DNA of 64,000 nucleotides, from assembly GCF_014334735.1 (NCBI RefSeq), contig NZ_CP060587.1, positions 3,038,001-3,102,000 on the forward strand, written 5' to 3'. The notes under the pieces were generated by a model. It made no database searches, was not told where the DNA came from, and worked only from the letters and a program-made list of their open reading frames with translations. A program made the position numbers and the translations under genes. This document shows positions 46,325 through 53,757 of this stretch, piece by piece. Position 1 is the stretch's first letter; each line of letters opens with the position of its first letter. The stretch is from Aeromicrobium senzhongii (GTDB lineage: Bacteria; Actinomycetota; Actinomycetes; Propionibacteriales; Nocardioidaceae).

Positions 46325-46326
46325 GA

Positions 46327-47739
46327 TCAGGCGAAGTCGGCACCCGATGCGCCGCCGCCGGCGCCTTCGGGCTCGCGCGCCATCGGGGTGAAGCGCGAGT
46401 AGTGGCCCTGGAAGGACACGGCGACCTTGTTGACCGGGCCGGAACGGTTCTTGGCCACGATGATGTCGGCCTCGCCGGGGCGCTCGGACTCGCCGGCTCC
46501 GTGGGCGTCGGGACGGTTCAGCAGCATGACGATGTCGGCGTCTTGCTCGATCGAGCCGGACTCACGCAGGTCGGAGATCTGCGGGGTCTTGTCGGTGCGC
46601 TGCTCGGAGCCACGGTTCAACTGGCTGATCGCGACCACGGGGACGCCGAGTTCCTTGGCCAGCAGCTTGATCTGGCGGGAGAACTCCGAGACCTCGACCT
46701 GACGGTTCTCGACCTTCTTGCCCGAGGTCATCAGCTGCAGGTAGTCGAGCACCACGAAGTCGAGGCCGTGCTGCTTCTTGATGCGCCGGGCCTTCGAGCG
46801 GATCTCGGGCATCGTCATGTTCGGGCTGTCGTCGATGATGATCGGCGCGGCCTGCACGGTGGCCATCGCCCGGCCGATCGCGTCCCAGTCACGGCTGGAC
46901 ATCGAGCCGGCGCGCATGTGGTGGATGGCGACCTTGGCCTCGGCGGACAGCAGACGCATGGCGATCTCCGAGCCGGTCATTTCCAAGCTGAAGATGGCCG
47001 AGGTGAGTCCCTGGCGGATCGAGGCGTTGCGGACGAAGTCCAGGCCGAGGGTCGACTTGCCGACGCCGGGTCGCGCCGCGACGACGATCATCTGGCCGGG
47101 CTTGAAGCCCGTGGTGAGGCGATCGAGGTCGGGGAAGCCCGACATCACGCCGTGCACCTCGCCGGAACGCGTCTCGAGCTCCTCGAGCTCGTCGATCGTG
47201 TACGACATCAGGTCGGACAGGACGTTGTAGTCCTCGCCGGACTTGGTGCCGTCGACGTCCAGGACCGCCTTCTGCGCGCGGTCGACGATGTCCTGGATCT
47301 CGCCCGTACCGGACTGGCCCAGCTGGGCGACCTGCTGGCCGACCTCGACGAGGCGCCGCAGCACGGCCTTCTCGTGGACGATTTCGGCGTAGTAGTCGAC
47401 GTTGGCGGCGATCGGCACGCCCTGGACCAGGTCGTGCAGGTAGGCCGCGCCGCCGATGCGGGCGATCTCGCCCCGGCGGGTCAGCTCGGCCGCGACGGTG
47501 ATCGCGTCGGCCGGCTCGCCGCGACCGGACAGGTCGCAGATGACGTCGAAGATCAGCTCGTGGGCGGGGCGGTAGAAGTCACGGCTCTCGAGCAGGTCGG
47601 TGGCCGGGTCGATCGCGTTCTTCGACAGCAGCATCGCGCCGAGAACACTCTGCTCGGCCGCCATGTCCTGGGGCGGAACGTAGCCCGATCCCGCGGAGTC
47701 CGATGGATGTTCGGACTCATACAGATCGGTAACGCTCAC
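46327..47739 (-). CDS. dnaB: Replicative DNA helicase DnaB
   Basis: A 470-residue hexameric helicase that unwinds DNA at the replication fork. The N-terminal DnaB collar begins PPQDMAAEQSVLGAMLLS; the RecA-like domain has Walker A ARPGVGKST (222-230) and Walker B VLDYLQLM, with the arginine-finger region RESGSIEQDADIVMLLNRP. No intein interrupts it. GTG 47739 follows GAGGAG. Its upstream gap is dense in DnaA-box-like words, and its 3' end abuts a repeat copy. Confidence 0.95.
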   Translation of the reverse strand: MSVTDLYESEHPSDSAGSGYVPPQDMAAEQSVLGAMLLSKNAIDPATDLLESRDFYRPAHELIFDVICDLSGRGEPADAITVAAELTRRGEIARIGGAAYLHDLVQGVPIAANVDYYAEIVHEKAVLRRLVEVGQQVAQLGQSGTGEIQDIVDRAQKAVLDVDGTKSGEDYNVLSDLMSYTIDELEELETRSGEVHGVMSGFPDLDRLTTGFKPGQMIVVAARPGVGKSTLGLDFVRNASIRQGLTSAIFSLEMTGSEIAMRLLSAEAKVAIHHMRAGSMSSRDWDAIGRAMATVQAAPIIIDDSPNMTMPEIRSKARRIKKQHGLDFVVLDYLQLMTSGKKVENRQVEVSEFSRQIKLLAKELGVPVVAISQLNRGSEQRTDKTPQISDLRESGSIEQDADIVMLLNRPDAHGAGESERPGEADIIVAKNRSGPVNKVAVSFQGHYSRFTPMAREPEGAGGGASGADFA

Positions 47740-48131
47740 GGCACTCCTCGACGTGATCGGCAGCTGGGTTTGAAACTACGTGTGAGGTCCGACAGAACCG
47801 ACTTCCCCTCGGTTCTGGTGTTCCCTTCCGGTGACCATACGGGGCCCCGGCACGCGGGTACAGACGGTCATGCACACGGGGTGTGCAGAAGTCACGCAAA
47901 CCTGTGGAAAACGCCGGTCGCGCGTGTGCACAGCCGGTGGATCACCCTGTGGACAATCGCGTGTGGCGCAGGTCACAAGCGCCTCTGACCTGCGCAAACG
48001 TGAGTCACAAGGTGTGGAGTTGTGATAGCCGGGTGTGATTTTCGTGGATCGGGTTATCCACGGGCGTGTCGCAAGCGAGGGCCGACTTGTCGACAAATTC
48101 ACCTCACTGGTCACAGCGGTATCGTCGCCCC
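47740..48131. other. dnaB upstream region with hairpins and palindromes
   Basis: A 392-base gap between the divergent dnaB and MATE genes, poorer in G/C and rich in TGTG words. It contains a hairpin AGAACCGA-N7-TCGGTTCT (47794-47816), the DnaA-box cluster, a perfect 10-bp inverted repeat GCGCAGGTCA-N10-TGACCTGCGC (47966-47995), the direct repeat GTCACAAG (47973-47980 and 48005-48012), and the palindrome TTGTCGACAA (48088-48097). No gene is seen. Confidence 0.7.
47882..48063. promoter_or_regulatory. Cluster of DnaA-box-like sites
   Basis: TTTTCCACA (minus strand, 47903-47911) and TTGTCCACA (minus, 47948-47956) both fit actinobacterial DnaA boxes; TTCTGCACA (minus, 47882-47890) and TTATCCACG (plus, 48055-48063) differ at one position. 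The last lies in a perfect CGTGGAT-N6-ATCCACG inverted repeat. They probably control dnaB or bind DnaA near the origin. Confidence 0.6.
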
Positions 48132-49439
48132 GTGCGGATCTCCTCTCTCGACCGTCGAATCCTCGCGATCACGGTCCCGGCCTTCGCCGCGCTGATCTGC
48201 GAGCCCCTCATGCTGATGGCCGACACCGCCATCGTGGGTCACCTCGGCCGGGCCGAGCTGGCCGCGCTCGGGGCCGCCTCCACGGTCTTGTCGACCATCG
48301 TCGGGCTGTGCGTCTTCCTGGCCTACGGCAGCACCGCCACGGTCGCCCGGCACCAGGGCGCCGGGGAGCCCCGCCGGGCCCTGGAGGCGGCCCTGGGAGG
48401 CGTCTGGTTGGCCTTGCTGATCGGCCTCGTGCTCGGTGCCTTCACGTCGGTGGCCGCGCGGCCGATGGCCCGGGCACTGTCCAGCTCGCCCGCGGTCGCG
48501 GACCTCACCACCGAGTACCTGAGGATCGCCGCCGCGAGCATCCCCGCCGTGCTGCTCGTCCTGGCCGCCACCGGCGCCCTGCGCGGGGTGTTGGACCTGC
48601 GCACGCCCCTGGTCGTGATGGTCGCGGCGAACGTCCTGAACGTGGTGCTGACGGTCGCGCTGGTCTACGGGGCGGGCCTGGACCTGCGCGGCGCCGCCCT
48701 CGGCCTGGTGCTGGCCCAGTGGGCCGCCGCCCTCGCTCTCGTGGCCCAGGTCCTGCGCCGAAGCCGCGAGACCGAGGCCTCGCCCCGCCTGCGGTGGGAC
48801 GACGTCGCCCGCGCCGCGCGCGAGGGCGTCCCCCTGCTGTTGCGCACGCTGAGCCTGCGCGCCGTCCTGCTGCTGGCCACCCTCGTCGCGGCCGGGTTCG
48901 GCGACGCCTCGCTCGCCGCGCACCAGATCGCCACCACCCTGGTCATGTTCCTGGCGTTCGCGCTCGACGCCTTCGCGATCGCGGCGCAGACGCTGACGGG
49001 TCACTCGCTCGGGGCCGGCGACGCCGAGGGCACCCGTCACGTCACGCGACGGGTCATCGCCTGGGGGCTCGGCTTCGGCATCGTCGCCGGCGCTCTGCTG
49101 GCGTTGACCGCGCCGTGGGTCGCGCGTGCCTTCACCCCCGACGCGGACGTGCGCGCGGCCGCGGTGCCCGCCCTCCTGCTGGTCGCGCTCATCCAGCCGA
49201 TCTCGGGGGTCGTGTTCGTGCTGGACGGCGTGCTGATCGGCGCCGGGGACGGCGTGTACCTGGCATGGGCCAGTCTGATCACGCTGCTGATCTACGCGCC
49301 GGTGGCGCTGCTGATCCGGGCGACGGACGCCGGCTTCACCTGGTTGTGGGCCGCGTACGCGCTGTTCCAGGCCACGCGGTGGGTGACGCTGTGGCTGCGC
49401 CAGCGCAGTGACCGCTGGCTCGTGCTCGGCTCGACCTGA
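48132..49439 (+). CDS. MATE-family efflux transporter (DinF type)
   Basis: A 435-residue polytopic transporter with about twelve helices. Seen are SLDRRILAITVPAFAALICEPLMLMADTAIVGHLG at the start and the mirrored second half AAHQIATTLVMFLAFALDAFAIAAQTLTGHSLGAGD, both MATE/DinF signatures. It exports organic cations or drugs against Na+ or H+. GTG 48132 was chosen because it precedes the first conserved residues. It is divergent from dnaB, and a TTGTCGACAA palindrome lies about 35 bases upstream. Confidence 0.88.
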   Translation: MRISSLDRRILAITVPAFAALICEPLMLMADTAIVGHLGRAELAALGAASTVLSTIVGLCVFLAYGSTATVARHQGAGEPRRALEAALGGVWLALLIGLVLGAFTSVAARPMARALSSSPAVADLTTEYLRIAAASIPAVLLVLAATGALRGVLDLRTPLVVMVAANVLNVVLTVALVYGAGLDLRGAALGLVLAQWAAALALVAQVLRRSRETEASPRLRWDDVARAAREGVPLLLRTLSLRAVLLLATLVAAGFGDASLAAHQIATTLVMFLAFALDAFAIAAQTLTGHSLGAGDAEGTRHVTRRVIAWGLGFGIVAGALLALTAPWVARAFTPDADVRAAAVPALLLVALIQPISGVVFVLDGVLIGAGDGVYLAWASLITLLIYAPVALLIRATDAGFTWLWAAYALFQATRWVTLWLRQRSDRWLVLGST

Positions 49440-49461
49440 GGCGCGAGCGGCCGGGGAGCCG

Positions 49462-50241
49462 TCAGCGCCGCCAGTAGCCGGTGGCGTCGAGGCAGTCGCG
49501 GGGCACGCCACGCTCGTCGGCGAGGTGGCGGCGCACCTCGCGCACGGCGCCGGACTCGCCGGCGACCCAGCAGAACGTCGGCACGTCGGGCCAGGGCAGC
49601 TCGCGGATCGCGTCGATCCAGGCGTCCGCGCCGTGGACCCAGCGGATCGTCACGCCCTCGAGGGACGGGAGGTCCTGGATCCCGGCCGGCGAGGCCACCT
49701 CGATGACGATGTCGGCGCTCATCGTGCCGGTCCACTCGTCGAGCAGCCGCGCGATGGCGGGCAGGGCCGTCTCGTCGCCCCCCAGCACGAACCGGTCGAC
49801 CCCGGTCGGCAGCAGCAGCGATCGGGTGGGGCCGACGATCCAGGCCGGGTCCCCCGGCTGCGTGCGACGGGCCCAACCGGCGGCGAACCCGCCCTCGTGC
49901 AGCACGAAGTCCAGGTCGAGCTCGCCATCGGCGAAGCGCCGCGGCGTGTAGTCCTTGGCCACCGGGCGACCGCCGGCGCCACCCCACTCGAGCCGGTCGG
50001 GCCCTTGCACCGGCAGCGGCGGACGATCGGTGCCCTCGAGGGGGACGAGCAGCTTCACGTGGTCGTCGAAGCCCTCGGACCGGAACGGCGCCGCGGTGCC
50101 ACCGGCGACGGGGAACGCCTCAAGCTGCTCGCCGGTCAGGGTGACCCGCCGGGTCGTCTCAGAGACGTCGGCGACCCGGACGACGCGCAGCTCGCGCAGG
50201 ATCGTCGGCCAACCCACCGCTTCGCGCCGGGTACGGGCCAT
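49462..50241 (-). CDS. Siderophore-interacting protein (ferric-siderophore reductase type)
   Basis: A 259-residue FAD-dependent protein of the SIP/ViuB family. FAD-binding DYTPRRF (about 98-104), nucleotide loop FVLGGDETALPAIARLLDEW and the C-terminal CWVAGESGAVREVRRHLADERG are clear. It reduces Fe(III) in imported siderophores. Its ATG overlaps the stop of the solute-binding lipoprotein gene by one base, so the two are coupled. A second member of this family lies at 62.3 kb. Confidence 0.9.
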   Translation of the reverse strand: MARTRREAVGWPTILRELRVVRVADVSETTRRVTLTGEQLEAFPVAGGTAAPFRSEGFDDHVKLLVPLEGTDRPPLPVQGPDRLEWGGAGGRPVAKDYTPRRFADGELDLDFVLHEGGFAAGWARRTQPGDPAWIVGPTRSLLLPTGVDRFVLGGDETALPAIARLLDEWTGTMSADIVIEVASPAGIQDLPSLEGVTIRWVHGADAWIDAIRELPWPDVPTFCWVAGESGAVREVRRHLADERGVPRDCLDATGYWRR

Positions 50242-51947
50242 CAGTCGCTGCCCTCCGCGAAGCCCACCCGGGTCCAGTCCAGGTCGGCCAGGGCGGTGGG
50301 TCCGTAGTTGCGCACGTCGGGATCGACGGCGAGCACCTCGGGCACCACGGCCAGCGGCATGATCGACGCCTGGGCGCGCGTGACCTTGTCGACCTTGGCG
50401 ATCGCGGCCGTGCGCTTCTTCACGTCGAGCTGCGCGATCGCCGCGTCGAACGCCTTCGCCGTGGCCTTCGACGACTTGCCGGTGAAGTTCAGCGGGCTGT
50501 CGATCGGGGTGAAGAGGCGCTTGACCTCGCCCAGGCCGAACGGCTCGACCGACCAGGTGAACGTGGTCAGGTCAAAGTCGAGCGGGATCACGACCTTCTC
50601 GAAGAACGTGTCACCGGGCACCTCCTGGACCTTGACCCGGACGCCGACCTCGGCGAGATCATCGGCGATCGCCTCAGCTCGCTCGACGGCGCCGGACCGG
50701 GTGTTCGGGACCGGCAACGTCAGGGTCAGGGGACGGCCCTTGCGGCGGACCAGGCCCTTGCCGCCCTCGCGCTTCCAGCCGGCCTTCGCCAACAGCGCAG
50801 CGGCGCGGTCGACGTTGCGCGCCAGCGGCTTGGTCTTCGGGTCGCCGACCTGACCGGGCAGCAGCACGACCGAGCTCATCGGCACCGTACTGACGCCGTA
50901 ACGCTTGGACGTGTCCTTCACGACGCCCTCGGCGTCGACCGCCAGCATCACGGCACGGCGCACGTCGGCGTCGGCCAGCGGCCCGGTGCCGCCGTTGATC
51001 GTCAGCTGCGACCAATCCGACCCGAGCGAGGCCCGCAGGTCCGCGTCCGCCAGCGCCTTGCGGTTGGCGGGCGTGACGGGAGCCGACTCCAGCTCGCCGG
51101 CCACGTGCGCGGCGGCCAGGACGTCGTCGGGACCGATGCGCCACACGATCGAGTCCAGCTTGGGGCGACTGCCCCACCACCGCGGGTTGCGCTCGAGGGT
51201 GATCGTGCCGGTGCGGCGCTCGATCCCCGAGACGATGTAGGGCCCGTTCGCGGAGGGCGCCTTGGCGGTGAGTCCACGGTTGAACGTCTTGACGGACTTC
51301 GTGTAGGCCTTCGGCAGCGTCGGGTAGACCGCGGCGGGCCAGTCGGCGGTCGGCTCGTCGAAGACGACCTCGTAGGCGAACGCACCGTCGGCCCGGACCT
51401 CGTCGACCGCGTCGATCGCGGGGACGCGCGCGGCGGCGTAGTCGTCGTCCTGCATCGCCTTGACGAACGACACCATGTCGGCCGCGGTGATCGGCGACCC
51501 GCCCTGCCACACGGCCTGGCGATTGAGCTCGACCCGGACGGTCAGCGGGGAGCGGTCGATGATGTCGACGTCGGTGGCGTAGTTCGGGTCGACCACCCAC
51601 GAGCCGTCAGCCCGGACCCGGACGGCACTGCCGAGGGTCGGGGCGAGGATCTGCGGCGCGGTACTGGCGACACCGGCGGTGTGGACCGGGTTGAACGTGG
51701 CCGGGAACGAGCCGATGCCGAGCCGCAGGGTGCCGCCGAACCGGACGTCGTCCTCACCGGCCGGGTGCACGTCGGCCAGCGGCAGCGACGTGTCGGCGGA
51801 GGTCTTCGGGCTCTGCGAGCTCGCGGTCGTCTCGTCGGAGGAGTCATCGCCCCCACCGAAGCAGCCGGCGAGCAGCGTGCTCGCCAGCGCCACAACAGCA
51901 AACCGCCGGGCCCCGCGTGAAGCGGGACCCGGCGACTTGAGAATCAC
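50241..51947 (-). CDS. Family 5 ABC solute-binding lipoprotein, orphan
   Basis: A 568-residue lipoprotein. The signal runs to LLAGC (lipid Cys near residue 29). The mature part is a peptide/nickel/siderophore-type family 5 binding protein: [44 protein letters not shown] and [13 protein letters not shown]. No permease or ATPase genes accompany it. GTG 51947 overlaps the rplI stop (GTGA). A terminator-like hairpin lies within its first codons, so a later start cannot be excluded. Coupling to a SIP gene suggests iron uptake. Confidence 0.82.
   Translation of the reverse strand: MILKSPGPASRGARRFAVVALASTLLAGCFGGGDDSSDETTASSQSPKTSADTSLPLADVHPAGEDDVRFGGTLRLGIGSFPATFNPVHTAGVASTAPQILAPTLGSAVRVRADGSWVVDPNYATDVDIIDRSPLTVRVELNRQAVWQGGSPITAADMVSFVKAMQDDDYAAARVPAIDAVDEVRADGAFAYEVVFDEPTADWPAAVYPTLPKAYTKSVKTFNRGLTAKAPSANGPYIVSGIERRTGTITLERNPRWWGSRPKLDSIVWRIGPDDVLAAAHVAGELESAPVTPANRKALADADLRASLGSDWSQLTINGGTGPLADADVRRAVMLAVDAEGVVKDTSKRYGVSTVPMSSVVLLPGQVGDPKTKPLARNVDRAAALLAKAGWKREGGKGLVRRKGRPLTLTLPVPNTRSGAVERAEAIADDLAEVGVRVKVQEVPGDTFFEKVVIPLDFDLTTFTWSVEPFGLGEVKRLFTPIDSPLNFTGKSSKATAKAFDAAIAQLDVKKRTAAIAKVDKVTRAQASIMPLAVVPEVLAVDPDVRNYGPTALADLDWTRVGFAEGSD
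51906..51932 (-). terminator. Hairpin at the rplI/lipoprotein junction
   Basis: CCGGGTCCCGC, loop TTCAC, GCGGGGCCCGG on the minus strand: 11 pairs with one G-U, 12 bases beyond the rplI stop and followed by a T-rich TTTGCTGTTG. It looks like the ribosomal operon terminator yet lies inside the start of the next gene, perhaps an attenuator. Confidence 0.55.
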
Positions 51948-52390
51948 TTGGCGGCGACGACGTTCAGCTTGACCGTCGCGACGACCTCGGGGTGCACGCG
52001 GACGGAGACCGTGTGCGAGCCGAGGCTCTTGATCGGGTTGCCGACTTCGATGCGACGCTTGTCGACCTGCGCGCCGGCCTCGGCCAGCGCGTCGGCGATG
52101 TCGGTGACGGTGACGGCGCCGAAGAGGCGACCGCCCTCGCCAGCCTGCGCCGAGACGTTGATCGCGGACGACTCGAGGTTGCCCTTGATCGACTTGGCGG
52201 TCTCGAGATCGTGCACGGCGCGCGCATCGCGAGCAGCCTTGATCGACTCGACCTGGTTGGCAGCGCCCTTCGTCCAACGGATGGCGAAGTTGCGCGGCAG
52301 CAGGAAGTTACGGCCGTAGCCGTCCTTGACCTCGACGATGTCGCCGGGCTGGCCGAGGTTCGAGACCTCGTGCGTGAGGATGAGCTTCAT
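51944..52390 (-). CDS. rplI: Ribosomal protein bL9
   Basis: A 148-residue ribosomal protein, recognised by [33 protein letters not shown] (N-domain) and a long helix linking to the C-terminal domain ([16 protein letters not shown]). Full length. It is the last ribosomal gene of rpsF-ssb-rpsR-rplI; the hairpin and orphan lipoprotein gene follow immediately. Confidence 0.96.
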   Translation of the reverse strand: MKLILTHEVSNLGQPGDIVEVKDGYGRNFLLPRNFAIRWTKGAANQVESIKAARDARAVHDLETAKSIKGNLESSAINVSAQAGEGGRLFGAVTVTDIADALAEAGAQVDKRRIEVGNPIKSLGSHTVSVRVHPEVVATVKLNVVAAK

Positions 52391-52409
52391 CTGTTCGTTG
52401 CTCCTGTAC

Positions 52410-52646
52410 TCAGCGACCGCTGGACGTGTAGGGCAGCAGCGCCATCTCGCGCGCGTTCTTGATCGCCTTGGCGATCTGACGCTGCTCCTGGACGGACACG
52501 CCGGTGACGCGACGAGCGCGGATCTTGCCGCGGTCGGAGATGAACTTCCGCAGCAGTGCGGTGTCCTTGTAATCGATGGTGGTGACGCCGGCAACCGCGA
52601 GCGGGTTGCTCTTCTTCTTCGGCTTCCGGACAACGGGCTTGGCCAT
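52410..52646 (-). CDS. rpsR: Ribosomal protein bS18
   Basis: A 78-residue ribosomal protein, with the core [27 protein letters not shown] and REMALLPY. The N-terminal CxxC-type zinc site of the other S18 variant is absent (it reads [12 protein letters not shown]), so this is a zinc-independent form. It pairs with S6 in the small subunit. It sits between ssb and rplI with gaps of 36 and 19 bases. Confidence 0.96.
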   Translation of the reverse strand: MAKPVVRKPKKKSNPLAVAGVTTIDYKDTALLRKFISDRGKIRARRVTGVSVQEQRQIAKAIKNAREMALLPYTSSGR

Positions 52647-52682
52647 GATGCTCCTGGAAAATTTCTTGCTACGTGTGATGGA

Positions 52683-53252
52683 TCAGAAGGGGGGCTCGTC
52701 GGTCGAACCGCCGGCACTGCCGCCGCCGCCCCAGGGGTCGTTGCCCCCGGCCGGCGCCTGCGGCTGCGAGGGCTGGGCCCACGCGCTGGCGTTCGACTGC
52801 TGACCAGCAGGCTGGCCGCCACCGAAACCACCGGCGTTGCCGCCGGAGTTCCCGCCGCCGAAGCCGCCGCCCTGACCGCCTCCGCCACCCGACGTGCGGG
52901 TGACCTGGGCGGTGGCGTTGCGCAGCGACGGGCCGACCTCGTCGACCGTCATCTCGACGCTCGTGCCCCGGCCGCCGTCCTGACGCTCGTACTCGCGGAC
53001 CTTCAGCGCACCGGTCACGATGACGCGGGTGCCCTTGGTCAGCGAGCCGGCGACGTTCTCGGCCAGCTGGCGCCAGGCCGAGCAGCGGATGAACAGCGTG
53101 TCGCCGTCCTTCCACTCGTTCGTCTGACGGTCGAACGTGCGCGCGGTGGACGCGACGGTGAAGTCGGCGACCGCGGCACCCGACGGCGTGAACCGCAGTT
53201 CGGGGTCACGGGTCAGGTTGCCGACGAGGGTGATGGTGGTTTCGCCTGCCAT
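52683..53252 (-). CDS. ssb: Single-stranded DNA-binding protein
   Basis: A 189-residue SSB. The OB fold covers residues 1-115 ([46 protein letters not shown]). A flexible Gly/Asn/Gln-rich linker follows, ending in the acidic tip DEPPF that recruits partner proteins. ATG 53252 opens MAGETTI. It protects single-stranded DNA in replication and repair. Confidence 0.96.
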   Translation of the reverse strand: MAGETTITLVGNLTRDPELRFTPSGAAVADFTVASTARTFDRQTNEWKDGDTLFIRCSAWRQLAENVAGSLTKGTRVIVTGALKVREYERQDGGRGTSVEMTVDEVGPSLRNATAQVTRTSGGGGGQGGGFGGGNSGGNAGGFGGGQPAGQQSNASAWAQPSQPQAPAGGNDPWGGGGSAGGSTDEPPF

Positions 53253-53328
53253 GGAATCAGCCTTCTCTCGAGGTGCTCTCGCGACGAGTGTGTCGGATTC
53301 AGGGGACGGAATGTCTCCGTCCACAGAA

Positions 53329-53628
53329 TCACTTCACGTCGGGACGCGTGACCTTCGTACGGACGACGGACTCGTTCAGCGACAGCTGACGGTCCAGCTC
53401 CTTGACCGAGGCGGGCTCGGCGGACAGACCGATGACGGCGTAGATGCCCTCGGACTTCTTGTTGATCTCGTAGGCCAGGCGGCGCTTGCCCCACACATCG
53501 ATGGCGTCGACGGAACCGCCGTCGGCGACGATCGTGTTGTTGAGGTAGGTCGAGAGGCTCTTCTCGACGGAACGCTCATCGACGTCCGCATCGAGGATGA
53601 CCATGACTTCGTACTTGCGCAGTGACAC
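53329..53628 (-). CDS. rpsF: Ribosomal protein bS6
   Basis: A 99-residue ribosomal protein: [22 protein letters not shown] and [22 protein letters not shown] are diagnostic. GTG 53628 with AAGGAGAA upstream. It heads the rpsF-ssb-rpsR-rplI operon. The leader (53629-53757) holds a hairpin GTGACGG-N5-CCGTCAC at 53654-53672 that could contribute to S6:S18 feedback, which is inference only. Confidence 0.95.
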   Translation of the reverse strand: MSLRKYEVMVILDADVDERSVEKSLSTYLNNTIVADGGSVDAIDVWGKRRLAYEINKKSEGIYAVIGLSAEPASVKELDRQLSLNESVVRTKVTRPDVK

Positions 53629-53703
53629 TGCGGGTTCTCCTTTGGACTGGGCGGTGACGGGCTTTCCGTCACAGGAGGTGTCGCCTCGAACGGCAACCTC
53701 ACG

Positions 53704-53734
53704 AGTCTAGCAGTGGCCCGTCGTTGCGGACCAA
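53704..53734 (-). promoter_or_regulatory. rpsF: Probable rpsF promoter
   Basis: On the minus strand an extended -10 (TGCTAGACT, hexamer at 53704-53709) lies 19 bases downstream of a TTGGTC -35 (53729-53734), about 75 bases before the rpsF start. The spacing is one or two bases long for the standard sigma factor. Confidence 0.4.
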
Positions 53735-53757
53735 TCCTCGATCGGACGCCCCGGGGA

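Larger units (their letters stand above)
45483..46326. other. Low-coding accessory gap with repeat copies D and G
   Basis: An 844-base stretch, lower in G/C than most of the window. A minus-strand frame (ending 45774 at its 5' end) encodes a Cys-rich piece CWYCGCNDDQVTF that may be a remnant of a zinc protein, but it overlaps the membrane-protein gene in another frame. Repeat copy D lies at 45830-45914 and copy G abuts the dnaB stop. A possible small membrane protein is listed separately. Confidence 0.5.

Noticed and set aside
47831..48025. 64-residue frame in the dnaB upstream region
   Set aside because: No family or start signal; the stretch is better explained by DnaA-box-like sites and inverted repeats.
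47882..48063. Calling the dnaB upstream region the chromosomal oriC
   Set aside because: dnaA and dnaN are not here and only two sites match exactly, so origin function is left as a hypothesis.
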